Assembly: GCF_963583255.1 (NCBI RefSeq)
Contig: NC_084812.1
Location: forward strand, 24,924,959 to 24,988,958
DNA length: 64,000 bases
From: Pyrus communis
Taxonomy: Eukaryota > Streptophyta > Magnoliopsida > Rosales > Rosaceae
Direction of reading: 5' to 3'
Part shown: piece after piece, positions 1 through 11,441 of the stretch
Layout: every line of letters starts with the position of its first letter
Position numbering within the stretch: position 1 is the stretch's first letter
Translations under genes and position numbers: made by a program
Notes under the pieces: model-generated
Databases searched by the model: none
Told to the model about the DNA's origin: nothing
Seen by the model: only the letters and a program-made list of their open reading frames with translations

Positions 1-2470
1 AAGTTCGCCGACATAGAGTACTCTGATATGGTATTATTCATCTCTTAAACTTGAGAGTTTGATGCTTTTTGGTGATGGAGATATTTAGGTTGCAAACTTG
101 TCATTGTCTTCTACATTTGAATTAAATTTCAAAAGTTTGATGTAAAACTTGGGTGTTCTTTAGGGTTCGGTGGATTGTGATTGATGAGTGCTTTGATTTC
201 TTTGGTGCATTTCAGTCATGGGAAATATACGCATGATTAAATCAGTTACTCATTTTTAAATAAATAATAAAATTAGAAGATACTATAACGACAATAAAAG
301 GGGACCAAATTTTATTTTATATACATCCTTATTGTTTATTAAGTGTTCCTCAACTATATAATTGATTTGCTCATATTTCCTTTTGATTTAATGGATTTTC
401 TTTTTATAAAAAATTATTATTATTAATGGGAGGGAGAGGGTTTTAAACTATTACAATAATTTAGGAGAGGGAGAGAATGGGTGGAAACCTAACACCATAT
501 ACACTAAGATATTGAACCACATGCTGATTTAATGGTTTCAGCTAATTTAATTTCTTAGAGCAACTTCCTGTGCAAGGATGTAAAATTGAGAATGTAAATG
601 AACATTTTATAACTCTAGACATGTTTTGCTGTAGTAGGAGAATATAAATTTCATGATGAAAATGAAATGCATCTAACTTTTTTTGTTATTGATTTTTTTT
701 TTTTAAATTTAATGTGATGAATATTTTATTCATTGCGTTAAAATAATAAAAGGAAGGCAAAAATACTAAATAAAAAACTCAATTATATAACTTCCTAAAT
801 ATTTCTTATTATTCTTATGCATGAGATCTAAAAATTACTTTTTTTTTTTTTTTTACATCTTCTGGTGAGGGTGAGTAATTTTGATATTGAAATTCAGCTG
901 CACTGAATTTCAAATATATTTTTAAGTTACATAATACACATTCTAAGACATTTTACATATTTCAAAGATGATCTTAATTATTTATATTTTTCTTTTGATT
1001 TTGTTCATATATACTTCCCTTTGATGTGAGTGTTTCTTTGGTTTTTTTTTTTTTTTTTTTTTTCTAATTAAATTTTGGTTAATGTGGTGGTTGCCAGGTT
1101 AGTGAAATTGAAAAGGCAGGAATGTCAGTTAATACCCTAGAAGATTTGCTTGACCGGGAAATACAACAGAATACCATTAAGCGCCATAGTAGTGGTTCGA
1201 GAATTCTCATCAGAGTGAAACGTTCACTTGAGATGTTTAAGATAATATTCGAGCAAACTATGGCCTCAAGGTTTTACTTATCTCAAACCTAGCCTCGATC
1301 TTCTCTGAATTCACTATTTCGTTAACATGTCTAAAATAATTTTCGTTTGCAAATGCACTTTCATCTTAAGTGTGCTTCTATGTCCACTCATATGTTCTAT
1401 TTCTCATATCCACTTAATTTATATTTCTGTTCATCATGAATTTTTTTTAATATTTAATATTAATTAAGTGTTTTTAAAATGACTAAAAGCACTTTTAATG
1501 AAAGTTTTTTTGGGTTTCAAGAGCACTTAAAGTGCTTTTTGCAAGAAGTATCAATTAGGTGATATTTGTAGGGAGCACTTCAAATGCATTTTCGGGATTT
1601 ACTTGTATTTTTACTAAGGATTGGTTTCAAAAGTACTCTCAACAAACTCATTTTTAGTCATTTTAAAATTACTTCCAAACGAGCTCATAAACTCCTCGTT
1701 CTAAACTCGTGATATCCATTATACCATGACTTAAATATTCTACTTAAGGCACATAATTATTTATTGACTAATCTTTGAATTAATTATTCACAAAAGAGCA
1801 AACCCTAAATCAATGACTGCTATCTCTAATTTTTGTATGTCTCTATAATTTTGCAGCTAGCTGTTATTTTACTATCACAGATTCAATTACTTATAACTTG
1901 AATTTCTTTTTTACGTGGGCAGCGGAAATTCAATCATGGATCCGGTTAAGACAGCATATAAACAAGTTTTTTACCCCTACCACGGATGGGCCACCAGAAA
2001 GGCTGTTGCGGGAGCACTGCACACCCTTCCTACAAAGTCACTGTTCTTGAAAAGGCTAAAATTAGATGGTAAGACTATTCTTGTATGTAACTCATCATTG
2101 TCATATTATCTGCTTCCAAACCAGGCTTCTAGCAGACTAGCTCATATCTATTGACATTAGGCTAGAGATTTGGGATTGATAGGTTTGACTGCTCATGGTA
2201 GCGGTAGCTACCGTGGCCGGTTGCAGGTTCTTACGTTCAGATATTGAGCATATATAATTAACATGAATTTACTATGAATGCTATATGTACATGGGTATTT
2301 TAGGGTTGGATTTGATGGTTACACAGTTTGTTTGGTATTCTATTTTATCAGAGGCATCGACTTTTGTTTTGATGCAAAGGACAGTTACTGCACTGGATCT
2401 TCTAATACGCTACATGGACAACTTATTCCATTCAAGGGAGTCAGCTCAAGAGTTTCTACGCTTGATTTGA
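1..2470 (+). CDS. ACD11-like glycolipid transfer domain protein, 3' part (partial)
   Basis: The gene runs in from the left edge. Four exon segments join in frame with GT-AG borders: 1..30 (donor at 31), 1098..1270, 1923..2068 and 2352..2470, with a TGA stop at 2468. The peptide starts KFADIEYSDM and runs through VSEIEKAGMS, RVKRSLEMFKIIFEQTMAS, HGWATRKAVAGALHTLPTK and IRYMDNLFHSRE. This matches the order of Arabidopsis ACD11, including the HGW(A)xRKAV block of the GLTP fold. Family knowledge: ACD11-type proteins bind and move ceramide-1-phosphate between membranes and restrain cell death. The C terminus (SAQEFLRLI) departs from the usual ending, so function is less certain than homology. Intron 2 carries a MITE (1465..1686). 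Intron 1 (31..1097) is AT-rich with T runs and nothing else recognised. Confidence 0.85.
1465..1686. mobile_element. MITE copy 1 (CTCGTTTGGA-type ends)
   Basis: This stretch holds GAGCACTTAAAGTGCTTTTT and ACTAAGGATTGGTTTC and ends in TTCCAAACGAGCTC. The left part (GTTTTTAAAATGACTAAAAG) is the inverted counterpart of the right end, but its outermost bases are missing. A second copy with the same internal words lies at 55191..55421. It sits in intron 2 of the ACD11-like gene. No target duplication was resolved. Confidence 0.65.
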
Positions 2471-3990
2471 TTGATTTCCATCTTTCACACGTACGCATGC
2501 ATTTTTACAAATGTGCTTTGATTTCCGTGTTTCATATGTATACTATGATCGAATATCAGTGTGAACCTTATAAGTATTGTTATTCGATTTGGTTATAGTT
2601 ACGATAATTTTCCTTTTTCCATTGCCTGCTATTCTATGCTTCCTGTACTGTTGGTAAACTTTTTTGAACTAGAAGGTCTGGAGAGTTTGAAGCGTGGTAA
2701 AAACTCAAAAGATGCGCCACTAGTAAGCTACTAAACCCCACCGCTTGAGCTTGTGCAATTAAGCCGAGCCGAGCCAAAGTCCGAGAACCCAGCAGAGATC
2801 AGAACGACATCCCGTACCTTGATCTCTTCGTCCTTTTCATCGCACCTATGAGATTTTACGGCAATATCATTTGATCTTTTTGGCCTAAACTGCGGTGTCA
2901 TTCTACCTCCTAGCACCTAGGCGACACCTAGGCCGAGAACCCAGCAGAGATCGACGCGACATTGTTTGGATGTCTTTCACCCATTGCCTCGATCTCTCCA
3001 TCCTTTTCGTCGCACCCGTGTGATTTTATGGCAAGATCATTTGATCTCGACTACCAACAGTCGTTTATGGTACACCTGCTCTAGTCACTATGACCATGTT
3101 TGCGGGAATGATGAAGTTTCTAGTATATATAAAAAAATAAAAAAAATAAAAAAAAGGTAGGGAGACCAAATTTTTGTAAGGAAAACTGATGAAAAAAGAT
3201 TTGAAAATTTTTAAGTTTTACCCAAAGGGACAAAAGGTGTTGTAAGTAAATAGTATCAAAAATGATTTTTTAAAGTAAAAATGTCTTTAATGTTAAAAGT
3301 TAATAGTAGCAGGAGTGTTTTGTTAAGACCCTCAATTTTGTAAAGCAAATGATGTGGATGTTGATGATTGGAATATTACTTTAGTGTTGATGATTGAAAT
3401 ATTACTTTAGTGTTGATTAAGGTGCTTATTTCCTATTGGTGACACATCATTTGGTTTGCAAATTTTGTTTATAAATTTGGTCATCCTAGCATTATCCATA
3501 AGAAAATATTAGCATCACAAGTACAAGGGATCTTGACAATCAATAAGACAGGATTTGGAGGAGCGTGAATTCATACAGCTCCAATTTAGATAAGTTTGTT
3601 CATGTTGGAAGCCTGCGATATGATCATATGTGATTCTAATTAAAATGGAATTGAAATGGAATATTTATTCATTGATACGGCTTTTGAAAACAAGAATAAA
3701 ATGAAACATTTCGAAGAATTGGTTGAATCTGACTTTCTTCTTGGTCATAGTTGACAAATCAAAATTGCATAGAAGCTTAATTAAATGCATTAAACATTTG
3801 GAATTCGTTCATCCTGCATGGAAAGAAATTAATTTCATGCCATGAAAATTGTGGCCCAGGAATAAAATCGTTTGAAAAATATTCATCCTTAAAGGAAAGA
3901 AAATCTGGATACCAATGAAGATAAGATTTTTGTTGACCTTCATCCTAATACATAAGACTCGTCAGTTGTTACGATCTTCAGCATCGAAAC
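2471..3990. other. Spacer with diverged tandem repeat and subtilase upstream block
   Basis: No gene seen. A degenerate direct repeat of about 150 bp occupies 2780..3050; both units hold GAGAACCCAGCAGAGATC, TCGTCGCACC-like and GATCATTTGATCT words. From about 3045 onward, and again around 3610..3720, the sequence parallels 35420..35625 upstream of subtilase F (shared TGACCATGTTTGCGGGAATG and ATGATCATATGTGATTCTAA). The duplication unit of the subtilase array therefore includes promoter DNA. Confidence 0.6.
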
Positions 3991-3996
3991 AAAACA

Positions 3997-6543
3997 ATGG
4001 CAAAGCACGGAGATCTCCTGGTTTCTTATGCTATGTCCATTATTTTCATACTCCTCGTGAGCTTACCGTGTGAAGCCGTCAATCATGGAGATAGAAAGAC
4101 ATATATTGTATACTTAGGATCACTTCCTAAGGATGATGTGTTCTCGCCATTGTCTCATCACATTGGTATTCTCGAAAGGGTTATCGAGAGTAGCTCTGCT
4201 TCGAACCTCTTAGACTTGGTTTGGTACTGAGGTGATTCTGAAAAAAGCTGCTATAAAAAAAAGCTGGAAGCTGTTTTTGTGTTTGGTAAACACTCAGCTT
4301 CAGCTTTTTTTTCACAGTTTTGGATGAAAAAAAGCCAAAAACAAGAAGCTGCAAAACCTAGCTTTGAAAAACTGGCTTTTTTTCACATCTGTTTTACATA
4401 AAAGTTTACCAAACATTCTAATACTGCTTTTTTTTTTTCAAAAACACTTTTACAAAAAAGTTTACCAAACACTCTGCTGCTTTATTTCACAGCTGCTTAT
4501 TCTCACAGCACAGCAGAAGCAGCTTTTTTTCAAAGCACGGCAATATCAAACCAGCCCTTAGTAAGAAGCTATAAAAGAAGCTTCAACGGATTCGCGGCAA
4601 AGCTCACTGACCGAGAAAGAGAAATGCTTGCTAAGATGAAGGAAGTTGTCTCTGTGTTTCCGAGCACATCTTACAAACTCCAAACAACAAGATCTTGGGA
4701 ATTCTTGGGTTTCAACGAGAAGCTCAAACGAAATCCTACTGTTGAGAGCAATGTTATTGTTGGTGTCATCGATACTGGGATATGGCCTGAATCCGAAAGT
4801 TTTAGCGATGAAGGTTTTGGTCCAGCTCCAAAGAAGTGGAAAGGAGTTTGCAAAGGAGGCAAAAATTTCACTTGCAACAAGAAGATCATTGGAGCTCGGT
4901 TTTACGTTGGTTCCTCAGCTAGAGATGATGTTGGTCATGGAACTCATACTGCCTCAACCGCAGCAGGAAATCCCGTAAAGGGTGTGAGCTTTTACGGACT
5001 AGCTCAGGGGACTGCAACAGGAGGCGTTCCCTCCGCGAGAATTGCTACATATAAAGTTTGCGGTTCTAAAGTGTGCGCTACAAACAAGATATTGGCTGCT
5101 TTTGATGATGCTATTGCTGATGGAGTTGACATCATTACAATTTCAATTGGAAGCACAAGTGCAGCTCCTTTCGATCGGGATGCTATAGCAATCGGTGCTT
5201 TCCATGCACTGGAGAAAGGCATACTAACCTCACAGTCTGCAGGTAATAGTGGCCCTTATGAGGGCTCTGTATCAAGTGTAGCACCATGGATTCTTACAGT
5301 TGCAGCAAGTAGCACAGATCGTCGCATCATTGACAAGGTGGTTCTTGGAAACGGAAGGACGCTTGTCGGGAATTCTTTGAACGCTTTTGAATTAAAAGGA
5401 ACAAGTTTTCCGTTGATGGAAGCCAAAGATGCGTCAAGTGAATGCGGGGATTGTGATGCAGGTTGCCTAGATCCTAATTTAGTTAAGGGAAAGATTGTGG
5501 TATGTCGTTGGGCTTTTGGTAGTATCGAGGTCCGTCGAGTCGGCGCAATAGGTGCACTAAGTGAGAGTATCATCCCTGATGTTTCTGGCATTGTCCCACT
5601 ACCTGCAGCAAGTTTTAGCAGCAAAGATTTTGACGTTGTCAAGTCCTACGTCAACTCGTCCTACGTCAACTCCACAGGCAAACCACGAGCAAAACTACTA
5701 AAAAGTGAAGTCATAAAAGATCTTGCCGCACCTACTGTTGCTTCCTTCTCTTCTCGGGGGCCTAATTTTATTTTACCTGAAATTATCAAGCCGGACATAA
5801 CTGCCCCGGGGGTTGATATTTTGGCTGCATATTCACCTGTTGCTCCTCTCACAGAGAGTGTTGAAGACCGGAGGCATGTGAAATACAGTTTCCTATCTGG
5901 AACCTCCATGTCTTGCCCACATGCTGCTGGTGTCGCTGCGTATATCAAGACATTCCACCCCAACTGGTCTCCAGCTGCCATCAAATCATCTATCATGACT
6001 ACGGCTGGGCCTGCGAATAGCACCGACGGTTCCTACTGGCCCGGTGTATTTTCATATGGTTCTGGGCATATCAATCCTCTAAAAGCTTTAAATCCGGGCC
6101 TTGTGTACGAAACTTCTAAGGATGATTACATTAAGTTGCTCTGTTCGATCTTGGATGAGTCCAAAGTTCGACTTATTTCCGGAGACAAACGCCCTTGCCC
6201 TGCAAGGACTGGCAAAAAATGGGCCAAGGATCTCAACTACCCTTCACTGGCTGGTAAAGTTGTAACAGAGTCTTCGTTTTCGATTCAGTTTCAAAGAACA
6301 GTTAAAAATGTTGGCCTTGCAAACTCTACATACAAGGCAAAGACCATCTCGAAGCCGGGAGTTAACATCAAGGTGGTGCCTCAAGTTCTTTCCTTCAAGT
6401 CTTTGAATGAGAAAAAGACCTTCAATGTGACAGTTTCCGGAAGAGATATACCATCACGTACGTATGTATCTGCGTCGTTGGTGTGGACGGATGGTACTCA
6501 CAGCGTTCGAAGTCCAATTCTTCTAAGACTCGTCCTCGTTTGA
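3997..6543 (+). pseudogene. Cucumisin-like subtilase copy A, interrupted by a MITE
   Basis: The ATG at 3997 opens a signal peptide (MAKHGDLLVSYAMSII...CEA) and an I9 propeptide (YIVYLGSLPKDDVFSPLSHH). After Leu72 the reading is broken by a 345-bp MITE (4213..4557). The same frame resumes at 4561 and runs to TGA 6541. Ignoring the insert it would be 732 residues, the normal subtilase size. All four catalytic positions are present: Asp143 (GVIDTGIWPES), His198 (GHGTHTAST), Asn301 (SAGNSGP) and Ser521 (GTSMSCPHAAG), with a PA region and a C-terminal Fn3-like domain. Family knowledge: SBT4/cucumisin enzymes are secreted serine proteases. As DNA stands, the first frame stops at 4228..4230 inside the MITE. 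Function would need the MITE to be spliced out, or an internal start such as ATG 4624, which would lack the secretion signal. There are no other lesions, so the interruption looks recent. Confidence 0.88.
4213..4557. mobile_element. Tourist/PIF-Harbinger-like MITE in subtilase A
   Basis: The 345-bp insert is flanked by TTA on both sides (4210..4212 and 4558..4560), the 3-bp target duplication of PIF/Harbinger elements. The ends are imperfect inverted repeats: left GACTTGGTTTGGTACTG and right (reverse complement) GGGCTGGTTTGATATTG, both followed by GAAAAAA(A)GCTGCT. The interior is rich in AAAAGCTG/CAGCTTTT words. Removing the insert plus one TTA joins ...SNLL to VRSYKRSF exactly as in copy F. 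Confidence 0.85.
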
Positions 6544-7600
6544 TCAGGAGTTCATCAATGGGGCTTCATTGCTGCAAATAAAACGTATTTTCTGATTATA
6601 TATCTTTCCATGTTCTCCATTCTAGTTTAGTTGTAATAAATATAGCCACACTTTTGAACACTGTGTCTTGAAAATCTGTTTGTAATTTATTATTTTCCTA
6701 TAATTTTCAAAGAAAGAAACCGAACCTTTTAACGGTTGTTTGTTAATGTGTGGCCAATATTTTTTTTTTTTTTTTTTTAGCTTTTTCAAAAAAGAACTAG
6801 CTGGTGGTTTCGTTATTGCATCTACCTTTTTTGGGACTGAAAAAACTCATTAAGGCATTTCACCCTCTTCCTCACCGTCATTATACCAACCAATAATTTT
6901 TAGTTGAACAAATATGACATGAAAAGTATACATACGCTTTATTTATCAGATTTTACACAATATATATAAGTGAACCCTAAAACAAATCATAGACACCCAA
7001 ATGATTTCGGACCTCTCTCTATCTTATAAAATATAAAATCTTTATATTTTTTTTAACCAAACAGACATAATCAAAATGCCTAGCATTGTTATAATCAAAA
7101 CCAAAAAAATAAATAAAATAAATAAAAAGACCAAAATAATAAAATAAAAATGCCTACCTTTGAAAACAAGGCCCCCCCCACCCTTCTTTCAAAAGCCATT
7201 TTCTCTCTCACAAACAAACACAACAGGATAAACGAAAGAAACAGTCGCTTTTGACAACACAACAAATTACCCACATCCGAACAAACGCCCGTTTCCCTCG
7301 TCTTCTAGTTCTTCCTACTGCCTACCTATATCTCTCCCATTCGCCACCGTCACACGCCTCTTTCCTCCATCGCCCTCCTCCGCAAGGTCATATTTTTTTT
7401 CCTCAGATCGACCCATTGATTCTTCGGTTGGCAGAAAATAATCAAGTCATTCTTTGACATTTCTAATTAGCCCTAACTTGTGTGGTCAATTCTGCCCATT
7501 TCTCGATCGAATTCGAATTTGAATTCAAACCCTAGCGTTGCAATACCCCCCGTAAAGATTTCAAAGGATTCAAATTCCCGGTGAGTTTTCATCTGGGTCG
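6544..7600. other. Spacer; 3' flank of subtilase A and 5' leader of GRX-like gene
   Basis: No gene seen. It holds the 3' flank of subtilase A, a T run (about 6761..6778), an A/T-rich stretch, and from about 7190 a CT-rich leader typical of a plant 5' UTR before the ATG at 7601. Confidence 0.5.
6577..6582 (+). terminator. Poly(A) signal of subtilase A
   Basis: AATAAA lies 34 bp after the stop codon. The block GAGTTCATCAATGGG...TTCATTGCTGCAAATAAAAC is shared with the 3' flank of copy F (signal at 38126). Confidence 0.5.
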
Positions 7601-8422
7601 ATGGCGGATCTCCAAAATAAGGTCGAATTGGCGGGTAAGCCCAAACCCACCTACTTCTTCAATCGATCGCTTAGCATGTACCCAACCCCCATGGATGCCC
7701 CCCAAAAGCCCCGTTTCCAGGCCTCCATCGATCACCAGGCCAATTCTTTCAAGAAATTCTACAATTCCATCGAGACGGTGCGGTCCGCCAGCAGCTCCTT
7801 CAAAGGGAAGGTCAAAAAGCTCTGCAGTTTTTTCGAGACGGAGAAACCCGTGTCACGAAACCCCGACGAGTCTAAATCCCTGACGGTCAAGCTACGACCG
7901 TCGAAATCAATGGCCTTGTCGAAATCCATGGCGCCCGATTTTCGGATCCTGTCAATACGGTTGCCAGGCACCGATGATCGGATAGTGGTGTATTTCACGA
8001 GTTTGAGAGGAGTTCGGAGGACATACGAGGATTGTTATGCTGTGAGGATGATATTCAGAGGGTTTGGGGTTTGGGTTGATGAGAGAGACATATCAATGGA
8101 TTCGGCGTATCGAAAAGAGTTGCAGAGCGTTCTGGGTGAGAAGAGTGTGAGTTTGCCACAAGTATTTATAAGGGGAAAGTATGTGGGAGGTGCTGAGGTG
8201 ATCAAACAGCTGTTTGAAACCGGTGAATTGGCGAAAATACTTCAAGGGATTCCCACTCGGAAACCCGGGTATGTGTGCGAAGGTTGCGGGGATGCACGGT
8301 TCGCGCCTTGTGTGAATTGCAGTGGTAGTAGGAAGGTGTTTGATGAAGATGAAGGAATGCTCAAGAGGTGCTCCGAATGCAATGAAAACGGTTTGATTCG
8401 GTGTCCTGATTGCAGTTGCTGA
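7601..8422 (+). CDS. Glutaredoxin-like protein with C-terminal CxxC zinc motifs
   Basis: An intronless frame of 273 residues with stop at 8420. The N-terminal third is low-complexity and basic. A glutaredoxin-like thioredoxin fold follows (IVVYFTSLRGVRRTYEDCYA, then VWVDERDISMD, LPQVFIRGKYVGGAEVI). The usual CPYC/CxxS active site is replaced by a TYEDC cysteine, as in the plant At5g39865/At3g28850 group. The C terminus has four CxxC pairs (CEGC, CVNC, CSEC, CPDC) that probably bind zinc, in the pattern of DnaJ-like cysteine repeats. The start is the first ATG in frame and follows a CT-rich leader. Biochemical function in this group is poorly known; a redox or metal-binding role is inferred. 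Confidence 0.9.
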   Translation: MADLQNKVELAGKPKPTYFFNRSLSMYPTPMDAPQKPRFQASIDHQANSFKKFYNSIETVRSASSSFKGKVKKLCSFFETEKPVSRNPDESKSLTVKLRPSKSMALSKSMAPDFRILSIRLPGTDDRIVVYFTSLRGVRRTYEDCYAVRMIFRGFGVWVDERDISMDSAYRKELQSVLGEKSVSLPQVFIRGKYVGGAEVIKQLFETGELAKILQGIPTRKPGYVCEGCGDARFAPCVNCSGSRKVFDEDEGMLKRCSECNENGLIRCPDCSC

Positions 8423-8515
8423 ATTGTCAAATGCCAGTTTGCTGCATACTCTAGACGCTCCGCTGTTCATAAATAAATACTCGAGAATAGTTGATGGTAA
8501 TGCTTAATGATTTGT

Positions 8516-8551
<36 letters not shown>

Positions 8552-11441
8552 CTTTTTTCGGTTGGCTGATTGTGCATCTTTAGGGAATGGATGTTCATTC
8601 ACTCGTTGAACTGCATTTTGAATAATAGGGTTTATTATCGAAATGCAAATTAGTATGGGTACGTCTGATTGTATTATACAGTGGGGAGAGGTCTTTCTGT
8701 CCTCCCTAATGCTAATGTAAATAATTAGTATTCCACTATCACTGCAAAGGGTTGCAAAACTATGAAATGTATTGAGATTGGATTTATTTATGTGTTAATT
8801 ATCCACTCTTGAATTTCTTTTGCATTCCATGAGTTTCGCTTACATGTTTATGTGGGTATTTTTCTTGGTGGATGTGTTGATGATATGATGATCTAGACAT
8901 AAATAGAATTAGGATTTGGCAGTCTCTGATTGGTAGGTAATTGCCTAATTGGAAAGACCATAGAAAAGGAGAAATGCAGTTACAAGGAATTCATACTTAT
9001 TTTCGGTTGTGCTACAGAATGAGTTTGAAATTGTATAAATGTATACAGTAATCTCGCAGATATACGAGTACATATATCAAGGTACTTATATTGTTCTTAG
9101 ACTGTCAATGAAAGACCGGATAATATTAAGATACCAAACAGAGGGTTCTTATCTGTTCTCACTGATCTCTGTGAGAATTGAATGATCCGGTGCATTTTTT
9201 TTCATTTCATTTCCTCTGCATTTTAAATAAGAGCTCTCGTAACAGGGTTGCGTTTTATCCTTTTTCAATCATGAGCTTGATCTTGTGTTCTTGTTCCTCT
9301 GTTGGGTTCATGTTAATTGTCGTCAGTGTTTGCTGTGTTGTTTAGGACATGCTGATTTCAAAATTGTGCTTGTTGGAGTCTTAGTTATGTAATCTCTTTA
9401 CCCGTTTGCTTCTTGCTGCATATATTTCTGGCCGAGGTATGATTACTTTTCGTTCGTTGGATTCCATAATTGTCATTTATATTTTAGGTTTGTTCATGAC
9501 CTGTGTGCAACTGTAAATTATGGGAGTGTTCATCTTACCTTATGTTCTTCGGTCGGCTGGCATTTAGAATATAGCTTTTGGACATCCAAACTTTGCTTGC
9601 CGACCAACTGTGATTTTTTACATAGAACATAACCTTTACCCTTTTCTCATCTCTACTTTTGGATCCTCGAACTCCTTTACCTCTCATTCCTTTCCTTTCC
9701 CTCCTTCCTTCTCCTACTCTCTCCCTCCCTCCTCCAGCGGAACCAAAGCGAAGGACGGTGACCTTGCCGGCATCCTAAAATCGACCGCTACGTTTTTGGA
9801 GTTAAAAGATAATTTTTCTGTGCTCATGGTCTCGATTTAGGCTAGTCTCTTCCACCGTGCCCTTTTCTTCCCGAACTTATTTTCACAACCCAGCCAAATT
9901 CTAGAAAATATTGATGTTGACACCTATAATTCTAATTGATGCTGTAGAAGTTAGAACCCTAGGTTTCTATACAGGTTATATATACAATTACAAATGTGAA
10001 TGTTCGTAACTGCTTGAGCTATAGGTCACATACGGTGATTTATGGATTTAAGGTAGATGTATGTGGACAACATTTCTTTCTGGCGTTTGATGAGCACATG
10101 ATTAACAATTCTTGGTTTTATCTTTGGTGTTCTATTGTGAGATTTTGTACACAAACATTACAAAATTTTGCATCATTTGTAGAAGCTTCCATGAGAATTG
10201 CAAAAGCCAAGAAAATGCCTTTCTTGTATTTTAGGTTACCCTTTTGTTCTTTTGTAAATTCCTTGGAAGAATTTACAAAAGAACAAGAGTATTTTGAGAT
10301 GAATAATACTTGCATCCCCTATGATGGGGATGAACATATCCCCATTTGCAAGTAACGCATCTTGATTGAATAAATCAACGATTGGAACCGTTCAATTTGT
10401 TAGTCTTCATTTGAAGATCACTCTTACAAGAATCAATCTAATTGGAGATCGTGTTATTATCCAAACATATCAATAAATGAATGGTTCATTATGAATATGT
10501 TATTTGGTACGTACAGCTTCGATTTATTCTATACATTTGAATGACTAGTGTATGCTTAGTGGGCCAATGAACATCTTATTTAAATGAAATAAACATTTCT
10601 TATCTAGACCTAACCTAACTTCCTAAAATATCCTCATTCAAGATTAGATAAAATTAGCCTCGTATGAGCCGAGCTCAAGTGAGCTTAAAACATTCAAGCT
10701 CGATACCAAGATAAAGGTGTTTCGAGCTATTTACTATAAAATTCGCAAAAAGTACAAACATAGTTTTTTGAAATGATCACATAATTATTTATTTTTTATT
10801 CGTTATTATGCTTGTAACTTAGTGGGAGGCTAGGTCGACATAGATGAAGTTTATAGCACGTTTTAGAAAAAGAAAGTCAATTTACTTCTTACGATAGGGC
10901 GACTATATTGGTATCTCACGAACTTGACCAGTCGGAAATACGAATGTTCAAGCTTGTCTTGCTTGGTTTGTTTCTTTCACGAGTCGGAAATACGAACATA
11001 GGTCGAACTTGGTGCAAGTTCAAGCTGTTTCGAGCTGTCTACTAGGCATTTGAAATACAAGATTTTATGCGTCAATTTACATAAAACGAAATTATTGATA
11101 TGAGATACTATAGTTTTAAGCCTTGCGTCCCCTTGCTCATTTTTATTGTTTTTATTTTTTTATCAACGGGGAGAAAATTGTACACTTATTTTACTTAGCA
11201 GACAGAAATAACTTACCAAATCTGCAGCTTTAATGGAGATTAGATTTATGCCACCAAGAGAAGTCAAATCTAGGCTTTTTGCAACGTTTTTAATAATGAT
11301 TAGGGCCAGGATCAAGGCTAAATTAGTATATGAACGTAGAAGGAAGTAAAATCTGCATACAAATTAATGCAGATGAAAATTTTCTGTCCTTCATTTTGCT
11401 ATAAGGTACTCGTCAATGGCTGTGGTTTCAGCATCGAAACA
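8423..11441. other. Intergenic stretch, 3 kb
   Basis: A T run of more than 30 bases lies at about 8517..8551. No convincing coding exons were seen; short frames around 9610..9840 and 9996..10355 lack family similarity. A strong hairpin is at 10244..10286. The last about 100 bp resemble the upstream regions of the other subtilase copies (GTACTCGTCA...CAGCATCGAAACAA). Confidence 0.5.
10244..10286. repeat. Perfect 18-bp hairpin
   Basis: TTGTTCTTTTGTAAATTC (10244..10261) and its exact reverse complement (10269..10286) are separated by 7 bases. It is not part of any recognised element. Confidence 0.8.

Noticed and set aside
9610..9840. 76-codon plus frame in the spacer after the GRX-like gene
   Set aside because: Pyrimidine-rich low-complexity sequence with no family match.
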